64,000 nucleotides of DNA from Bacteroidetes bacterium 47-18 (GTDB lineage Bacteria > Bacteroidota > Bacteroidia > Chitinophagales > Chitinophagaceae), in the NCBI GenBank assembly GCA_001897155.1, contig MKSF01000003.1, positions 62,001-126,000 of the forward strand, read 5' to 3'. The notes beneath the pieces were generated by a model. It was not told the origin of the DNA and searched no databases. It was given only the letters and a program-made list of their open reading frames with translations. Both the position numbers and the translations under genes were made by a program. Positions within the stretch are counted from its first letter, which is position 1. Every line of letters begins with the position of its first letter. This document shows positions 10,224 to 17,749 of the stretch, piece by piece.

Positions 10224-10886
10224 CTAAAAAAGATAGGCAAAACCAAATGTGAAGTACCTGTTGAACTGGTTGCCCGTTCCTGTGGCAGTGTACCTGTAAT
10301 CCCTGATAGCAGTAATGCTGATATGGTGGCGCAGGTACAGCATCAGATTCTTGTTAGCCATCGCCGCTGCATTCAGCACAAGCTCCGCGGAATGCCGGTT
10401 AAACCGGAATTCTCCCGGGTCGTATATCCTTGTGCCGTTCATGGTCTCGGAGACTTCTTTCGAGCTGAAGTAGGCATTGTAGGCCAGGCCTGCGCCGAAG
10501 AGGTAGGTTTCCTTAAAGACATAGTTGACTATCACCGGCACATCAATATAATGCAGGTTCAGCTTGTACTTTTCAATAGTCGTACCCAGGTCCGATCCTG
10601 TAAGCCGGCCGTCCCGGCTGCCTTTCTGGGTGTACCAGACACCTGTCTGCAGCACCCAGTTCCTGTGGAACTGCACCAGTACGCTTGGTCCTGCCGTAAG
10701 GCCCAGCTTCCGATAGCCTCCGTACATATCCCCGTCCACCTGGGACGCCACACCGGCAAAGCCGATGCTGCCGAAGAAGCGTTTATCCTCATACCTGAAA
10801 ATATTACCGGTATTCTTACCCTGGGCAACGGTCACACCGTTAGCGCCCAACCAAAACATCAGAAAAGAGATCAAGAAGTACTTCAT
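10224..10886 (-). CDS. Outer-membrane beta-barrel protein (porin-like)
   Basis: 220 aa from the chosen start at 10886 (MKYFLISFLMFWLGANGVTVAQ), which gives a clean signal peptide; the open frame extends 42 codons further upstream without such a feature. The mature part has alternating hydrophobic and polar strands typical of an eight-stranded barrel (GSIGFAGVASQVDG, WVLQTGVWYTQKG, YIDVPVIVNYVF, YLFGAGLAYNAYFSS) and ends in aromatic F-G-F-A-Y-L-F, the usual BAM recognition signature. This is the PorT-like family of small barrels common in Bacteroidota; the exact function is unknown. It stands alone, divergent from the membrane protein at 11056. Confidence 0.75.
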   Translation of the reverse strand: MKYFLISFLMFWLGANGVTVAQGKNTGNIFRYEDKRFFGSIGFAGVASQVDGDMYGGYRKLGLTAGPSVLVQFHRNWVLQTGVWYTQKGSRDGRLTGSDLGTTIEKYKLNLHYIDVPVIVNYVFKETYLFGAGLAYNAYFSSKEVSETMNGTRIYDPGEFRFNRHSAELVLNAAAMANKNLMLYLRHHISITAIRDYRYTATGTGNQFNRYFTFGFAYLF

Positions 10887-11055
10887 TATACATTGCAATT
10901 GTTTAATACCCTCCGCAGGTATGAGCACCCGGACACTGAAATAATCATTGAACATAATAAGTCTCCGGCACCGCTTATGGTGATCCATAAAATTAACGGA
11001 TTTATTCCACATACGAATATTATAGATTAATTTTGGGACTTCAAATACCTGAGAT

Positions 11056-11535
11056 ATGCTACGCCCGGATATAAAGATTCAGCCTACTGCAAGCGATAAG
11101 ATACTGAAAAGCCTTATCACCTATCTTGCCGTGGTCATATTGCTCATCAATGTACTGGAGCTGTACCTGAACCGGAACCTGGAAGTGGCCTGGATGGGCA
11201 AGTATAAAATGATACTGCTGTCCGTATTTTGCATTCTCATTGCCCTGGGCGGTCATTATCTTACAAAGCATCCGCAGTATTTCAACTACAGGAAAGAGAT
11301 CAACGCGGTCAATGCGGCTTATGAATACCGCCGTTCCATACAGGCCATCAGAACAGCATTGATCTGTATGCTGCTGGCCATCACCACCCTAAGCTTTGTG
11401 CATTTATTCCAGAGAATACAGTACCTGAGCGACTGGCAAAGATTCTATCTTTTCCCGGTGATCGTAGCGCTTTGCCTGGTATTTTATATCGTTATTTATT
11501 TCAGGTCTAAAAAGGCGACACCCGGGGCAGAATAA
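11056..11535 (+). CDS. Four-helix integral membrane protein, unknown function
   Basis: 159 aa. Four hydrophobic helices lie at about 18-37, 50-69, 96-117 and 128-149, separated by charged loops, with a cytoplasmic-looking basic tail (YFRSKKATPGAE). I do not recognise the family. It is transcribed away from the barrel gene at 10886, with about 170 bp between the two starts, and has no obvious partner downstream. Confidence 0.7.
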   Translation: MLRPDIKIQPTASDKILKSLITYLAVVILLINVLELYLNRNLEVAWMGKYKMILLSVFCILIALGGHYLTKHPQYFNYRKEINAVNAAYEYRRSIQAIRTALICMLLAITTLSFVHLFQRIQYLSDWQRFYLFPVIVALCLVFYIVIYFRSKKATPGAE

Positions 11536-11608
11536 TAAAAGTGTCACAGAGACAGGTTTTCTAGCAGAGGCAGCGAAAGAAAATCTTAATAGCCTATATC
11601 ACCTGAAC

Positions 11609-11719
11609 ATGAAAAAGTATTTAACAATCTCAATTTTAGCGATAAGTATATCAGCTTTAGCTGTCACTTATTTTACAGCCGGCGGTACCTGTATCGGGTC
11701 TAAAGGGTGTACAATATAG
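11609..11719 (+). CDS. Small secreted peptide, 36 aa, two cysteines
   Basis: ATG at 11609, TAG at 11717-11719. The peptide is MKKYLTISILAISISALAVT followed by YFTAGGTCIGSKGCTI. The N-terminus is a textbook signal or leader sequence (two lysines, then a long hydrophobic stretch). The short tail carries a GG followed by two cysteines, so the mature product could be a small disulfide or modified peptide, possibly matured at the double glycine. Base composition is AT-rich like the following genes. After the stop, the +1 frame continues with HCSKNGGIYGVCRS, so a longer cysteine-rich peptide interrupted by a frameshift is conceivable. Function unknown. Confidence 0.5.
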   Translation: MKKYLTISILAISISALAVTYFTAGGTCIGSKGCTI

Positions 11720-11826
11720 CAAGCACTGCTCTAAAAATGGCGGCATCTATGGTGTCTGTAGGTCATTTTATTTTTGGTCATAGAGATCTAACGAAAGGCT
11801 CTGCATTACCTCCTAGCTTATTTACT

Positions 11827-11872
11827 GAACAAAAAGAGGGATATACATAAATGTATATCCCTCTTTTTGTTC
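11827..11872. terminator. Perfect 22-bp hairpin (bidirectional terminator), repeat copy 1
   Basis: Arms 11827-11848 and 11851-11872 are perfectly complementary around a 2-nt loop, with A-tract and T-tract ends (GAACAAAAAGAGGG ... CCCTCTTTTTGTTC), so it can terminate in both directions. It lies between the small peptide gene and the convergent leftward gene ending at 11888. The core AGGGATATAC ... GTATATCCCT recurs at 13113-13140. Confidence 0.8.
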
Positions 11873-11887
11873 TTCAACAGTATTATA

Positions 11888-12331
11888 TTAATATCTTTTA
11901 TTTTTTCTTGCGCCTTCACTTAATATATCAGTAATCATATCAGCAGTTTCTTCTAAATGGAATCTGACCAACTGATTAGGGATTCTCAAAGTGTAATAAC
12001 CTTTCATAAATGAATAGTAGGTCCTCATTAAATCTGACCTTGCTTGGACTGGACTAAAACTATGTTGCATTCCATCAATCTCAATATTTATTCTGGCTTC
12101 AACTATTGCAATATCTATAGTTTTAAAACCATCCCATTTTTCTAACTCAGCAGGCACTCCCCTTTTCCTTAATTCAAAGTATAAATCTAAGGCTTCTTTT
12201 GTAGCTTTTTGAGCTGTCGTTTTAAACCAGGACTGGCAGTTTATACATAATGGATAGTTGAAATTTAAAATAGAATAATTTAAAACTTCATAACCGATAC
12301 AGGAATTACATCCAAAGCAATTCTTTTGCAT
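11888..12331 (-). CDS. Zinc-ribbon plus endonuclease-fold-like orphan protein
   Basis: 147 aa. The N-terminus has cysteines in NCFGCNSC (C5, C8, C11) and LCINC (C29, C32), consistent with a metal-binding ribbon. The C-terminal half reads IDIAIVEARINIEIDGMQHS then a positively charged helix and YYTLRIPNQLV. This resembles the D-x(n)-E-x-D core of DUF559/Vsr-like PD-(D/E)XK nucleases (acidic residue, then I-E-I-D-G-x-x-H). The family assignment is inference. The gene is much more AT-rich than neighbouring core genes, suggesting lateral acquisition. No partner methylase or toxin-antitoxin gene is adjacent. Confidence 0.6.
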   Translation of the reverse strand: MQKNCFGCNSCIGYEVLNYSILNFNYPLCINCQSWFKTTAQKATKEALDLYFELRKRGVPAELEKWDGFKTIDIAIVEARINIEIDGMQHSFSPVQARSDLMRTYYSFMKGYYTLRIPNQLVRFHLEETADMITDILSEGARKNKRY

Positions 12332-12592
12332 AGCAATTAATATTAAAAAATGTCAAGTTACATAATATGTCCAAAAATATTTCTCATCTCTATTAATAAA
12401 CACCTTTAAGTATTTCCATTGTCTTATTTGAATAGAAATTCAAAAGCTAAGATTTGAACAACCGTCTTCATTTTTTAGAAGGCAAAGGGCAGAGGATAAA
12501 AAATGACAAACACATTTGTGTAAAAGTGCTGGATAAGCAATTTTCGTATTCCTATAATTGATACATTCGACACAATCAAAATATTATTCTTA

Positions 12593-12868
12593 ATGGTATT
12601 TAATTTAGAAAAATTCATTTCTTATTATGAAAAAATAAAAAAAATAAAAAAAAATGAACATATGCTCCCTTTCGAGAAAAAAGATTTATTGTTTTTAAAC
12701 AAAATAGCGTACTCAATGGCAAAGTTTGATAGACATGAAGTGCCTTTAGAATTCTATGAAAAAGCAATAAATTCACTAAATATTGATAAGCGGGAAAAAC
12801 AAATTCTGTTGGATATGGTAATAAATGACCCAGGCTGGTATTACAATATTCAAAGCTTAGCTGAGTAA
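12593..12868 (+). CDS. Small orphan cytoplasmic protein
   Basis: 91 aa, charged and helical, lysine-rich (YEKIKKIKKNEHMLPFEKKD), without signal peptide or membrane segment. I do not recognise the family. The AT-rich composition resembles the neighbouring orphan at 11888-12331. It is followed directly by a terminator-like hairpin overlapping its stop codon, which supports its being a transcribed gene. Confidence 0.55.
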   Translation: MVFNLEKFISYYEKIKKIKKNEHMLPFEKKDLLFLNKIAYSMAKFDRHEVPLEFYEKAINSLNIDKREKQILLDMVINDPGWYYNIQSLAE

Positions 12869-12894
12869 AACAGAAGGCGATACCCTCTGTTTTT
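12867..12894 (+). terminator. Terminator of the small orphan gene
   Basis: Arms AAAACAGA (12867-12874) and TCTGTTTT (12886-12893), extended by GG/CC after one mismatch, followed by more T. It begins at the stop codon of the gene ending at 12868. Confidence 0.6.
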
Positions 12895-12988
12895 ACAATC
12901 TTATTTTCATTTCTTCAAGGTATTTCACTAATGCAGGCAAACAAGCATTGAGGAATTGATACGCCTTCTTATACCTATCCAACTTCTC
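12893..12988 (-). pseudogene. Remnant of a leftward gene (C-terminal fragment)
   Basis: Reading leftward, an open stretch of about 31 codons ends in a stop at 12893-12895 and encodes EKLDRYKKAYQF then LNACLPALVKYLEEMKIRL. The sequence looks like genuine amphipathic-helix protein, but a stop codon lies directly upstream (12989-12991) and no start or longer frame is present. Probably the 3' debris of a lost gene. Confidence 0.3.
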
Positions 12989-13111
12989 TCAGCCGCAGGA
13001 AATTTTTACCATAACAGATCAATTTGCACCCAGACACAACGCTACAGAGAGATACACATACATAAGAATATACAATATTATTATCTGTAATTGATTATTA
13101 TACAAAAAGAT

Positions 13112-13141
13112 AAAGGGATATACGTATCTGTATATCCCTTT
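13112..13141. terminator. Hairpin related to 11827-11872, repeat copy 2
   Basis: AAAGGGATATAC (13112-13123) pairs with GTATATCCCTTT (13130-13141). The flanks also resemble the first copy (ACAAAAAGA before, TGTTCTT after). It lies just downstream of the leftward tRNA-Arg gene and may terminate it. Confidence 0.6.
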
Positions 13142-13156
13142 GTGTTCTTATTATCG

Positions 13157-13230
13157 TGACCTCGTCAGGATTCAAACCTGAAACCTTCTGAGCCGTAATC
13201 AGATGCGCTATTCAGTTGCGCCACGAGGCC
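13157..13230 (-). tRNA. tRNA-Arg (anticodon ACG)
   Basis: A 74-nt cloverleaf on the minus strand. The acceptor GGCCTCG pairs with CGAGGTC (one G-U), followed by discriminator A. The D-stem is GCGC/GCGC. The anticodon stem TCTGA/TCAGA holds loop TTACGGC, giving anticodon ACG. The T-arm is TCAGG-TTTGAAT-CCTGA. The 3' CCA is not encoded. It reads CGU/CGC/CGA after A-to-I editing. It lies between aroE and the AT-rich insert. Confidence 0.95.
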
Positions 13231-13315
13231 ATTACCCTGTTGGGATTGCAAAAGTAAAAACTCTTTTGATATTCACCAAAAAAAAGAGCACCTTTCGTCT
13301 TAACAACACGTTAAT

Positions 13316-14053
13316 TTAACAATATTGCCAAATCTTCCAGCTCTCTTCCGCCTGTATATACAGCATTTCCAGGCCGTTTTTTACAGCAGCGCCCTTTTCC
13401 AGTCCCGCCCGCATAAAAGCAGTGGTCTCCGGGTTATAGATCAGGTCGTACAGCATATGGGACGGCGTAATGCCTGCCAAAGGTATAGGTAGCTGTGCCT
13501 CTACCTGCGGGTACATACCTACGGGCGTGGTATTCACCAGTAAAAGATAATCCTGCAGCAAGGGCACATCCAGGTCGCTATACCGGAGATCGCCGCCTCC
13601 ATCACGGGACACGGTCAGGTAAGGGATGCCCATGCTGTCCAATGCGTATCTTACGCCTTTGGATGCCCCGCCGGTACCGAATACCAGGGCCTTCAGCCCT
13701 TCCCTGCTCCCGCCGGGCAGCAGGGATTCCGCAGACCGCGCAAAACCGAGCCAGTCCGTGTTGAACCCCTTCAGCTTCCCCTTATCAATACTGATGCAAT
13801 TCACCGCACCGATAGCAGCAGCCGCTTCATCCGTCTCCTCCAGGAAGTCCATCACGCTTTCCTTATACGGTATGGTGACATTGAGACCTTTCAGCAAAGG
13901 ATGCGCTTCCAGTACGCCCGGCAATAAATTAATACTTTCCAGCTCAAAGGCTGCATATTCGCAGGACAGGCCTTCTGCCGCAAACTTACGGGCGAAATAA
14001 GCAGGCGAAAAGCTGTGTCTGAGCGATTTCCCGATCAATCCGTACTGTATCAT
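13316..14053 (-). CDS. aroE: Shikimate dehydrogenase
   Basis: 245 aa, cytoplasmic; NADP-dependent reduction of 3-dehydroshikimate to shikimate in the chorismate pathway. The shikimate-binding S-x-S is at 14-16 (HSFSP). NVTIPYK carries catalytic Lys64, and GFNTDWLG carries catalytic Asp100. The nucleotide-binding FGTGGASKG is at 125-133. The C-terminal NGLEMLYIQAEESWKIW is typical. The start overlaps the upstream endonuclease-family gene by 4 bp (ATGA at 14050-14053), so the two are probably translationally coupled although functionally unrelated. Confidence 0.95.
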   Translation of the reverse strand: MIQYGLIGKSLRHSFSPAYFARKFAAEGLSCEYAAFELESINLLPGVLEAHPLLKGLNVTIPYKESVMDFLEETDEAAAAIGAVNCISIDKGKLKGFNTDWLGFARSAESLLPGGSREGLKALVFGTGGASKGVRYALDSMGIPYLTVSRDGGGDLRYSDLDVPLLQDYLLLVNTTPVGMYPQVEAQLPIPLAGITPSHMLYDLIYNPETTAFMRAGLEKGAAVKNGLEMLYIQAEESWKIWQYC

Positions 14054-14886
14054 AATATTGAGATTATCATGGTAATGGGAAGGTGGTCCGAAACAGCCCG
14101 GGCCCGCTTCATATCATTATCCAGTAAAGTATAAAAATGCACTGCCGCCCCCTGCCGTATCTTAAAGCCCGATGGATGGAGTATAAAATTGTCATACGCG
14201 TTGGCCAGGCAGCCGTCCGGGAGACATTCCTGCCTTAAGGTAGTGCGCTGCGACTGTAAAGCCGGCCGGTAGCCCATCCGCTTCAAGGGTTCAAATACGT
14301 TATGGCTTACGGGCAGGTTAAAGTCACCCAAAATAATGAACGGGTAAGCCTTCAGCCGGGAGGGATAGCCCTTAAAGAATGCTAGTTCCTTTGCAGGGTC
14401 TTTCTTTTTGGGAACCGCGTGAAAGTTAACGAGCGTCAGCACTTTTGAGCCGTGCCGGAAGTCCATGATATAAGGTTCCCTGACCAGCTCCTCCTGCCAA
14501 AGAGTATCCAGCCACCCCTTTCCTTTCGCCTGTACTACGCTGCTTTTCCATATATATACATACCGTTCCCGCTCCTGCGCATTCGGGGATGTAGTGGGCG
14601 GACTGATGCTGTAATCCCATTGAGCACCGCAGCTATTATTCAGCTCCAGCACCAGCGCGGCAGTCTGTTGCGCTCCGTCCGGCGACACATTCACCTCCTG
14701 CAGGGCGATGACATCGCAGGCACATAGCAGCCCGGCCATAAAGGACACCTGTTCCGGTGTTTTGGATTTACCCAGATTGGCAACATTCCAGGAGCATATT
14801 GTAATTTCAGCGCCATACGATACAGCAGCACCTGACAGCAGGCATACTGCCAGAAGAAATATCCATAACGGCCGGGTGTATATCAT
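14050..14886 (-). CDS. Secreted endonuclease/exonuclease/phosphatase family protein
   Basis: 278 aa with a signal peptide (LWIFLLAVCLLSGAAVSYGA). It has a DNase I-like fold: CSWNVANLG with Asn34, ALQEVN with metal-binding Glu64, VNFHAVPKK, the ILGDFNLP motif and the terminal SDHLPITM motif. Members cleave phosphodiester or phosphate ester bonds with Mg2+; a secreted form may act as an extracellular nuclease. It is first in a two-gene operon with aroE and divergent from pepE, the two starts being about 55 bp apart. Confidence 0.88.
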   Translation of the reverse strand: MIYTRPLWIFLLAVCLLSGAAVSYGAEITICSWNVANLGKSKTPEQVSFMAGLLCACDVIALQEVNVSPDGAQQTAALVLELNNSCGAQWDYSISPPTTSPNAQERERYVYIWKSSVVQAKGKGWLDTLWQEELVREPYIMDFRHGSKVLTLVNFHAVPKKKDPAKELAFFKGYPSRLKAYPFIILGDFNLPVSHNVFEPLKRMGYRPALQSQRTTLRQECLPDGCLANAYDNFILHPSGFKIRQGAAVHFYTLLDNDMKRARAVSDHLPITMIISIL

Positions 14887-14905
14887 AGCCGTAAAATTAA
14901 TACTT

Positions 14906-14913
14906 TAAATTTG
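14906..14913 (+). promoter_or_regulatory. -7-like element upstream of pepE
   Basis: TAAATTTG matches the Bacteroidota TAnnTTTG consensus, 28 bp before the pepE ATG. No clear TTG lies 17-23 bp upstream, so support is partial. The divergent gene starts at 14886. Confidence 0.35.
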
Positions 14914-14941
14914 TACCTTTATTTTCACAGCAAACATAACA

Positions 14942-15646
14942 ATGAAAAACATACTATTAGCCAGCACCTCCACGCTATACGGAGGCCAGTACCTGGATTA
15001 CCTGACAGAAGAGATCAGCGCTTTATTCACCGGGACGGACGAGATCGTATTCATTCCCTATGCACGTCCGGGCGGCATCTCTCACGATGACTATACCGCC
15101 AAGGCGGCAGCATTCTTCCAGTCGCTGGGCATCCGGGTAAAAGGACTGCATACCTTTGATGATCCTGCGGAGGGTATCCGGTCAGCAAAAGGCTTTTTCA
15201 CAGGCGGCGGCAATACGTTTCTCCTGGTCAAAACGCTGCATGACCATAACCTGATGGCGCTGCTGAAAAGCAGGGCGGAAAGCGGCATTCCGTATATGGG
15301 CGCCAGCGCCGGCAGCAATATAGGCGGTGTGAATATGCGCACCACCAACGATATGCCCATAGTCTACCCTCCCAGCTTTGATACCATGGGACTGGTGCCT
15401 TTCAATCTCAACCCGCATTACCTGGACCCCGTGGAAGGTCTCCGCCATAACGGCGAAACCCGGGAAACCCGCATTATTGAATTCCTGACCCAGAACGATC
15501 TGCCGGTGGTAGGCCTGCGGGAGGGCGGATGGATCCGCGTGAAAGGTGATACCATAACACTGGAAGGCGAACCCTCCGCACGTATCTTTATAAGAGGCAA
15601 AGACATCTATGAGCTGCCTTCCGGCAGTGTAATAAAATTCCAGTAG
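14942..15646 (+). CDS. pepE: Dipeptidase PepE (peptidase S51)
   Basis: 234 aa, cytoplasmic serine peptidase that cleaves N-terminal Asp-X dipeptides. FFTGGGNTF precedes the nucleophile motif MGASAGSN with Ser122. Asp137 in TTNDMPI and His159 in LNPHYLDP complete the catalytic set known for the Salmonella enzyme. Length is normal for the family (about 230 aa). It forms a single-gene unit with its own terminator. Confidence 0.93.
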   Translation: MKNILLASTSTLYGGQYLDYLTEEISALFTGTDEIVFIPYARPGGISHDDYTAKAAAFFQSLGIRVKGLHTFDDPAEGIRSAKGFFTGGGNTFLLVKTLHDHNLMALLKSRAESGIPYMGASAGSNIGGVNMRTTNDMPIVYPPSFDTMGLVPFNLNPHYLDPVEGLRHNGETRETRIIEFLTQNDLPVVGLREGGWIRVKGDTITLEGEPSARIFIRGKDIYELPSGSVIKFQ

Positions 15647-15666
15647 CAGTGCTCAATAACTGAGCG

Positions 15667-15713
15667 GCGGTACCTGTATCTTAGTGTATAAAGATACAGG
15701 TACCGCTTTTTTT
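15667..15713 (+). terminator. Strong terminator after pepE
   Basis: A perfect 16-bp stem (GCGGTACCTGTATCTT / AAGATACAGGTACCGC) with an 8-nt loop, followed by seven T. Confidence 0.92.
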
Positions 15714-15774
15714 ATTTCCTGACCCGACCCCGGAAATACACCAATCACAGCATTGCGGATAGCGTTATAACCAA

Positions 15775-15788
15775 GGGGAATTTTCCCC
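15775..15788. promoter_or_regulatory. Palindromic GGG-N8-CCC motif
   Basis: GGGGAATTTTCCCC, a perfect palindrome about 140 bp upstream of the response regulator. Similar sites occur at 18573, 30211, 30234 and 32923. It may be an operator; binding protein unknown. Confidence 0.35.
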
Positions 15789-15909
15789 TATTTTAGCACT
15801 CATATAAGAGAGAAAAAACAACCATAAAAACTCATTATCAATCAATTAAAGCAAAACCTGTTCATATTACCCATATTAATAATAAAAATATATTAACATT
15901 TACATTCTA

Positions 15910-15917
15910 TATATTTG
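15910..15917 (+). promoter_or_regulatory. -7 element of the response-regulator operon
   Basis: TATATTTG fits TAnnTTTG exactly, 10 bp before the first ATG. If it is used, the transcript would begin about at 15923, which favours the second in-frame ATG at 15934 as the true start. No TTG at the right spacing upstream. Confidence 0.4.
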
Positions 15918-15927
15918 AGAAAATATA

Positions 15928-16572
15928 ATGTTGATGAAGATAAGAATTGCCATCATTGAAGATCATCAGCTTGTATTACAAAGCTATGAGCTGTACTTTA
16001 AAAATACCGGTACGGTTAAGGTAATGGACACTTTTAACGGAGGTACCGTGTTCCAAAAGAACTTTCCCAGGATACACCATGCTATAGACCTGGTGCTCCT
16101 GGACCTGAAGCTTCCCGACCATAAGGGAACGGATATCATCGGGTGGATAAAGACCCATTATCCCAAAGTGAAGATCCTGGTGCTCAGCAGCTATGAAGAC
16201 ACCGCCACCATAGTACAATGTATCTGCAAAGGAGCGGATGGATATATGATTAAAAACTGTAGCTACAGCGAGCTGGAGGAAGCCATTGTTAAGGTGTATA
16301 ACCATATGCCCCACCTGCCGGACACTATCAGTTGGGCTACCGTCAAAGCAATGACACCGCAGATGAAGCTCATCGCTTCTCTCAAACCCCAGGAGCTGGA
16401 ATTCTTACAGCACACAGCCTCTGACCGGAGTTACGGGGAAATAGCGCTACTCATGAATAAATCCCCGAAGACCGTAGACAACTACAGAAACGACCTGTTC
16501 CGGAAGCTACAGGTCAGGAACAGGACCGGCCTGGTGCTGAAAGCCTTAGCATACAACCTTATCAGCATATAA
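15928..16572 (+). CDS. NarL/LuxR-family response regulator
   Basis: 214 aa. The receiver domain has acidic pocket E11-D12, phosphoacceptor Asp59 (LVLLDLKLP), the SSY switch at 87-89 and Lys109 (YMIKN). The C-terminal LuxR-type helix-turn-helix is at about 150-210 (SYGEIALLMNKSPKTVDNYR). It would be phosphorylated by the histidine kinase encoded three genes downstream and bind DNA as a dimer. Two ATGs lie six bases apart (15928, 15934); promoter position favours the second. First gene of a four-gene operon. Confidence 0.92.
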   Translation: MLMKIRIAIIEDHQLVLQSYELYFKNTGTVKVMDTFNGGTVFQKNFPRIHHAIDLVLLDLKLPDHKGTDIIGWIKTHYPKVKILVLSSYEDTATIVQCICKGADGYMIKNCSYSELEEAIVKVYNHMPHLPDTISWATVKAMTPQMKLIASLKPQELEFLQHTASDRSYGEIALLMNKSPKTVDNYRNDLFRKLQVRNRTGLVLKALAYNLISI

Positions 16573-16610
16573 ACCCGGCACATAGCCGTCTATATTAAAA
16601 CACCATTACC

Positions 16611-17147
16611 ATGAAACATCAGAGCCTACACTTATTGCTTATCCTGCTCTGTATTTCTACAGCAGGATGCCGGAAAGACAACCCTGCCGGCACATACCAG
16701 CCCCCGGCAGAAAAGCACAGCTTACAACCTGCCCCGCCGCCACCGGACAACAGCAACGAAACCGGACGTTCCGGCGGATTTGTGCACTACACGGATGCCA
16801 ACGAGCTTATCCAGAGCTACCTGAAAAGCATCGATACCTTTATCATTCCACAGGTCAGGGCATTCTACCTGAATGCCGATGATCTCAGGACATACCTGGC
16901 AGACGCAGCGATAACCGAGTTGAAAATATTCCTGGCGCATACCGGCAGCATTGTCCATTCAGGGCTTCGGGACAAGTATTCAGGACTCAACGCTGACGCG
17001 CTGACGCTGGTAATCGCAGGTGTAGATACCGGTCAGAATTACGTGCTGCATCAGAAAACCGCTGTCATCAACCGTATATCAGGCTGTCCTTCCAATTGTA
17101 TCGTGGCGGGTTCCGCAGCAAACGATCTTATTACGGCAGACCCATGA
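16611..17147 (+). CDS. Lipoprotein of the two-component operon, unknown function
   Basis: 178 aa. A signal peptide ends in lipobox STAGC with Cys20, then a proline-rich linker (QPAPPPPDN) and a globular part (LIQSYLKSIDTFIIPQVRAF, LRTYLADAAITELKIFLAHT). No recognised domain. Its location between regulator and kinase, with stop overlapping the next start (ATGA, 17144-17147), suggests a periplasmic or outer-leaflet component of the sensing system. This role is inferred from context only. Confidence 0.7.
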   Translation: MKHQSLHLLLILLCISTAGCRKDNPAGTYQPPAEKHSLQPAPPPPDNSNETGRSGGFVHYTDANELIQSYLKSIDTFIIPQVRAFYLNADDLRTYLADAAITELKIFLAHTGSIVHSGLRDKYSGLNADALTLVIAGVDTGQNYVLHQKTAVINRISGCPSNCIVAGSAANDLITADP

Positions 17148-17749
17148 GTACAGGATTCCAGGCAGCCTGTTTTGTTTACTGGGTGGTGCTTATACTGCTT
17201 TCCATAACAGTATGCCTGCACTTTAAAACACTGGCCGCCTACCGCACATACCTTATATTCCCGGTGGCATTGCTCAATGAGACAGCCTACTGGCTTACCG
17301 GCAACAGCCTGGTATATGATCTGCTGTTCCCCTGTGTACAAAGCCTGATCTACCTCGCTGCCCTGAAGGACAAACAGCTAAGTATACCATACAAAGCCCT
17401 GAACCTTTTCATTATATGCTGCTGGATCGCCTGCGCTGGATCAGGTATTGGCAGCCGGTGGCACCTGGCATATTACTTCGTAGAGACTGCCGGGTTTATT
17501 GTACTGTACAGTTGGTTCATACTCAGGTATCTCCGCCGGCATAAAGATCCACTAGCCCAGTTTGCCATACTGTATATACTGTACGATAAACTGCTGGACA
17601 TGTGCTTTCACCTTATCAGCCATACGGCACATGATGAAGAGATACTATCCTTGCTGCAAAACAGCTGGATAATCACCCAGTCAGTTTTCACAGGTATGCT
17701 TACTGCAGGCATCCTTTATACCATTCACCAAAAGAAGCATTATGCCTAA
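17144..17749 (+). CDS. Multi-pass membrane protein of the two-component operon
   Basis: 201 aa from the ATG at 17144, which overlaps the lipoprotein stop by 4 bp; the open frame extends 16 codons upstream but without coding support. About six hydrophobic helices (VYWVVLILLSITVCLHF, LNLFIICCWIACAG, FVETAGFIVLYSWFILRYL and others). The stop overlaps the histidine kinase start by 8 bp. I do not recognise the family. A plausible role is the membrane sensor or partner of the sensor-poor kinase that follows. Confidence 0.7.
   Translation: MSTGFQAACFVYWVVLILLSITVCLHFKTLAAYRTYLIFPVALLNETAYWLTGNSLVYDLLFPCVQSLIYLAALKDKQLSIPYKALNLFIICCWIACAGSGIGSRWHLAYYFVETAGFIVLYSWFILRYLRRHKDPLAQFAILYILYDKLLDMCFHLISHTAHDEEILSLLQNSWIITQSVFTGMLTAGILYTIHQKKHYA

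Noticed and set aside
10323-11030. 235-codon rightward open frame
   Set aside because: Antisense to the barrel gene with its signal peptide and barrel ending; lacks any protein features.
13157-13230. tRNA-Arg as integration site with a duplicated 3' end
   Set aside because: No second copy of the tRNA 3' end and no integrase gene were seen in the window.
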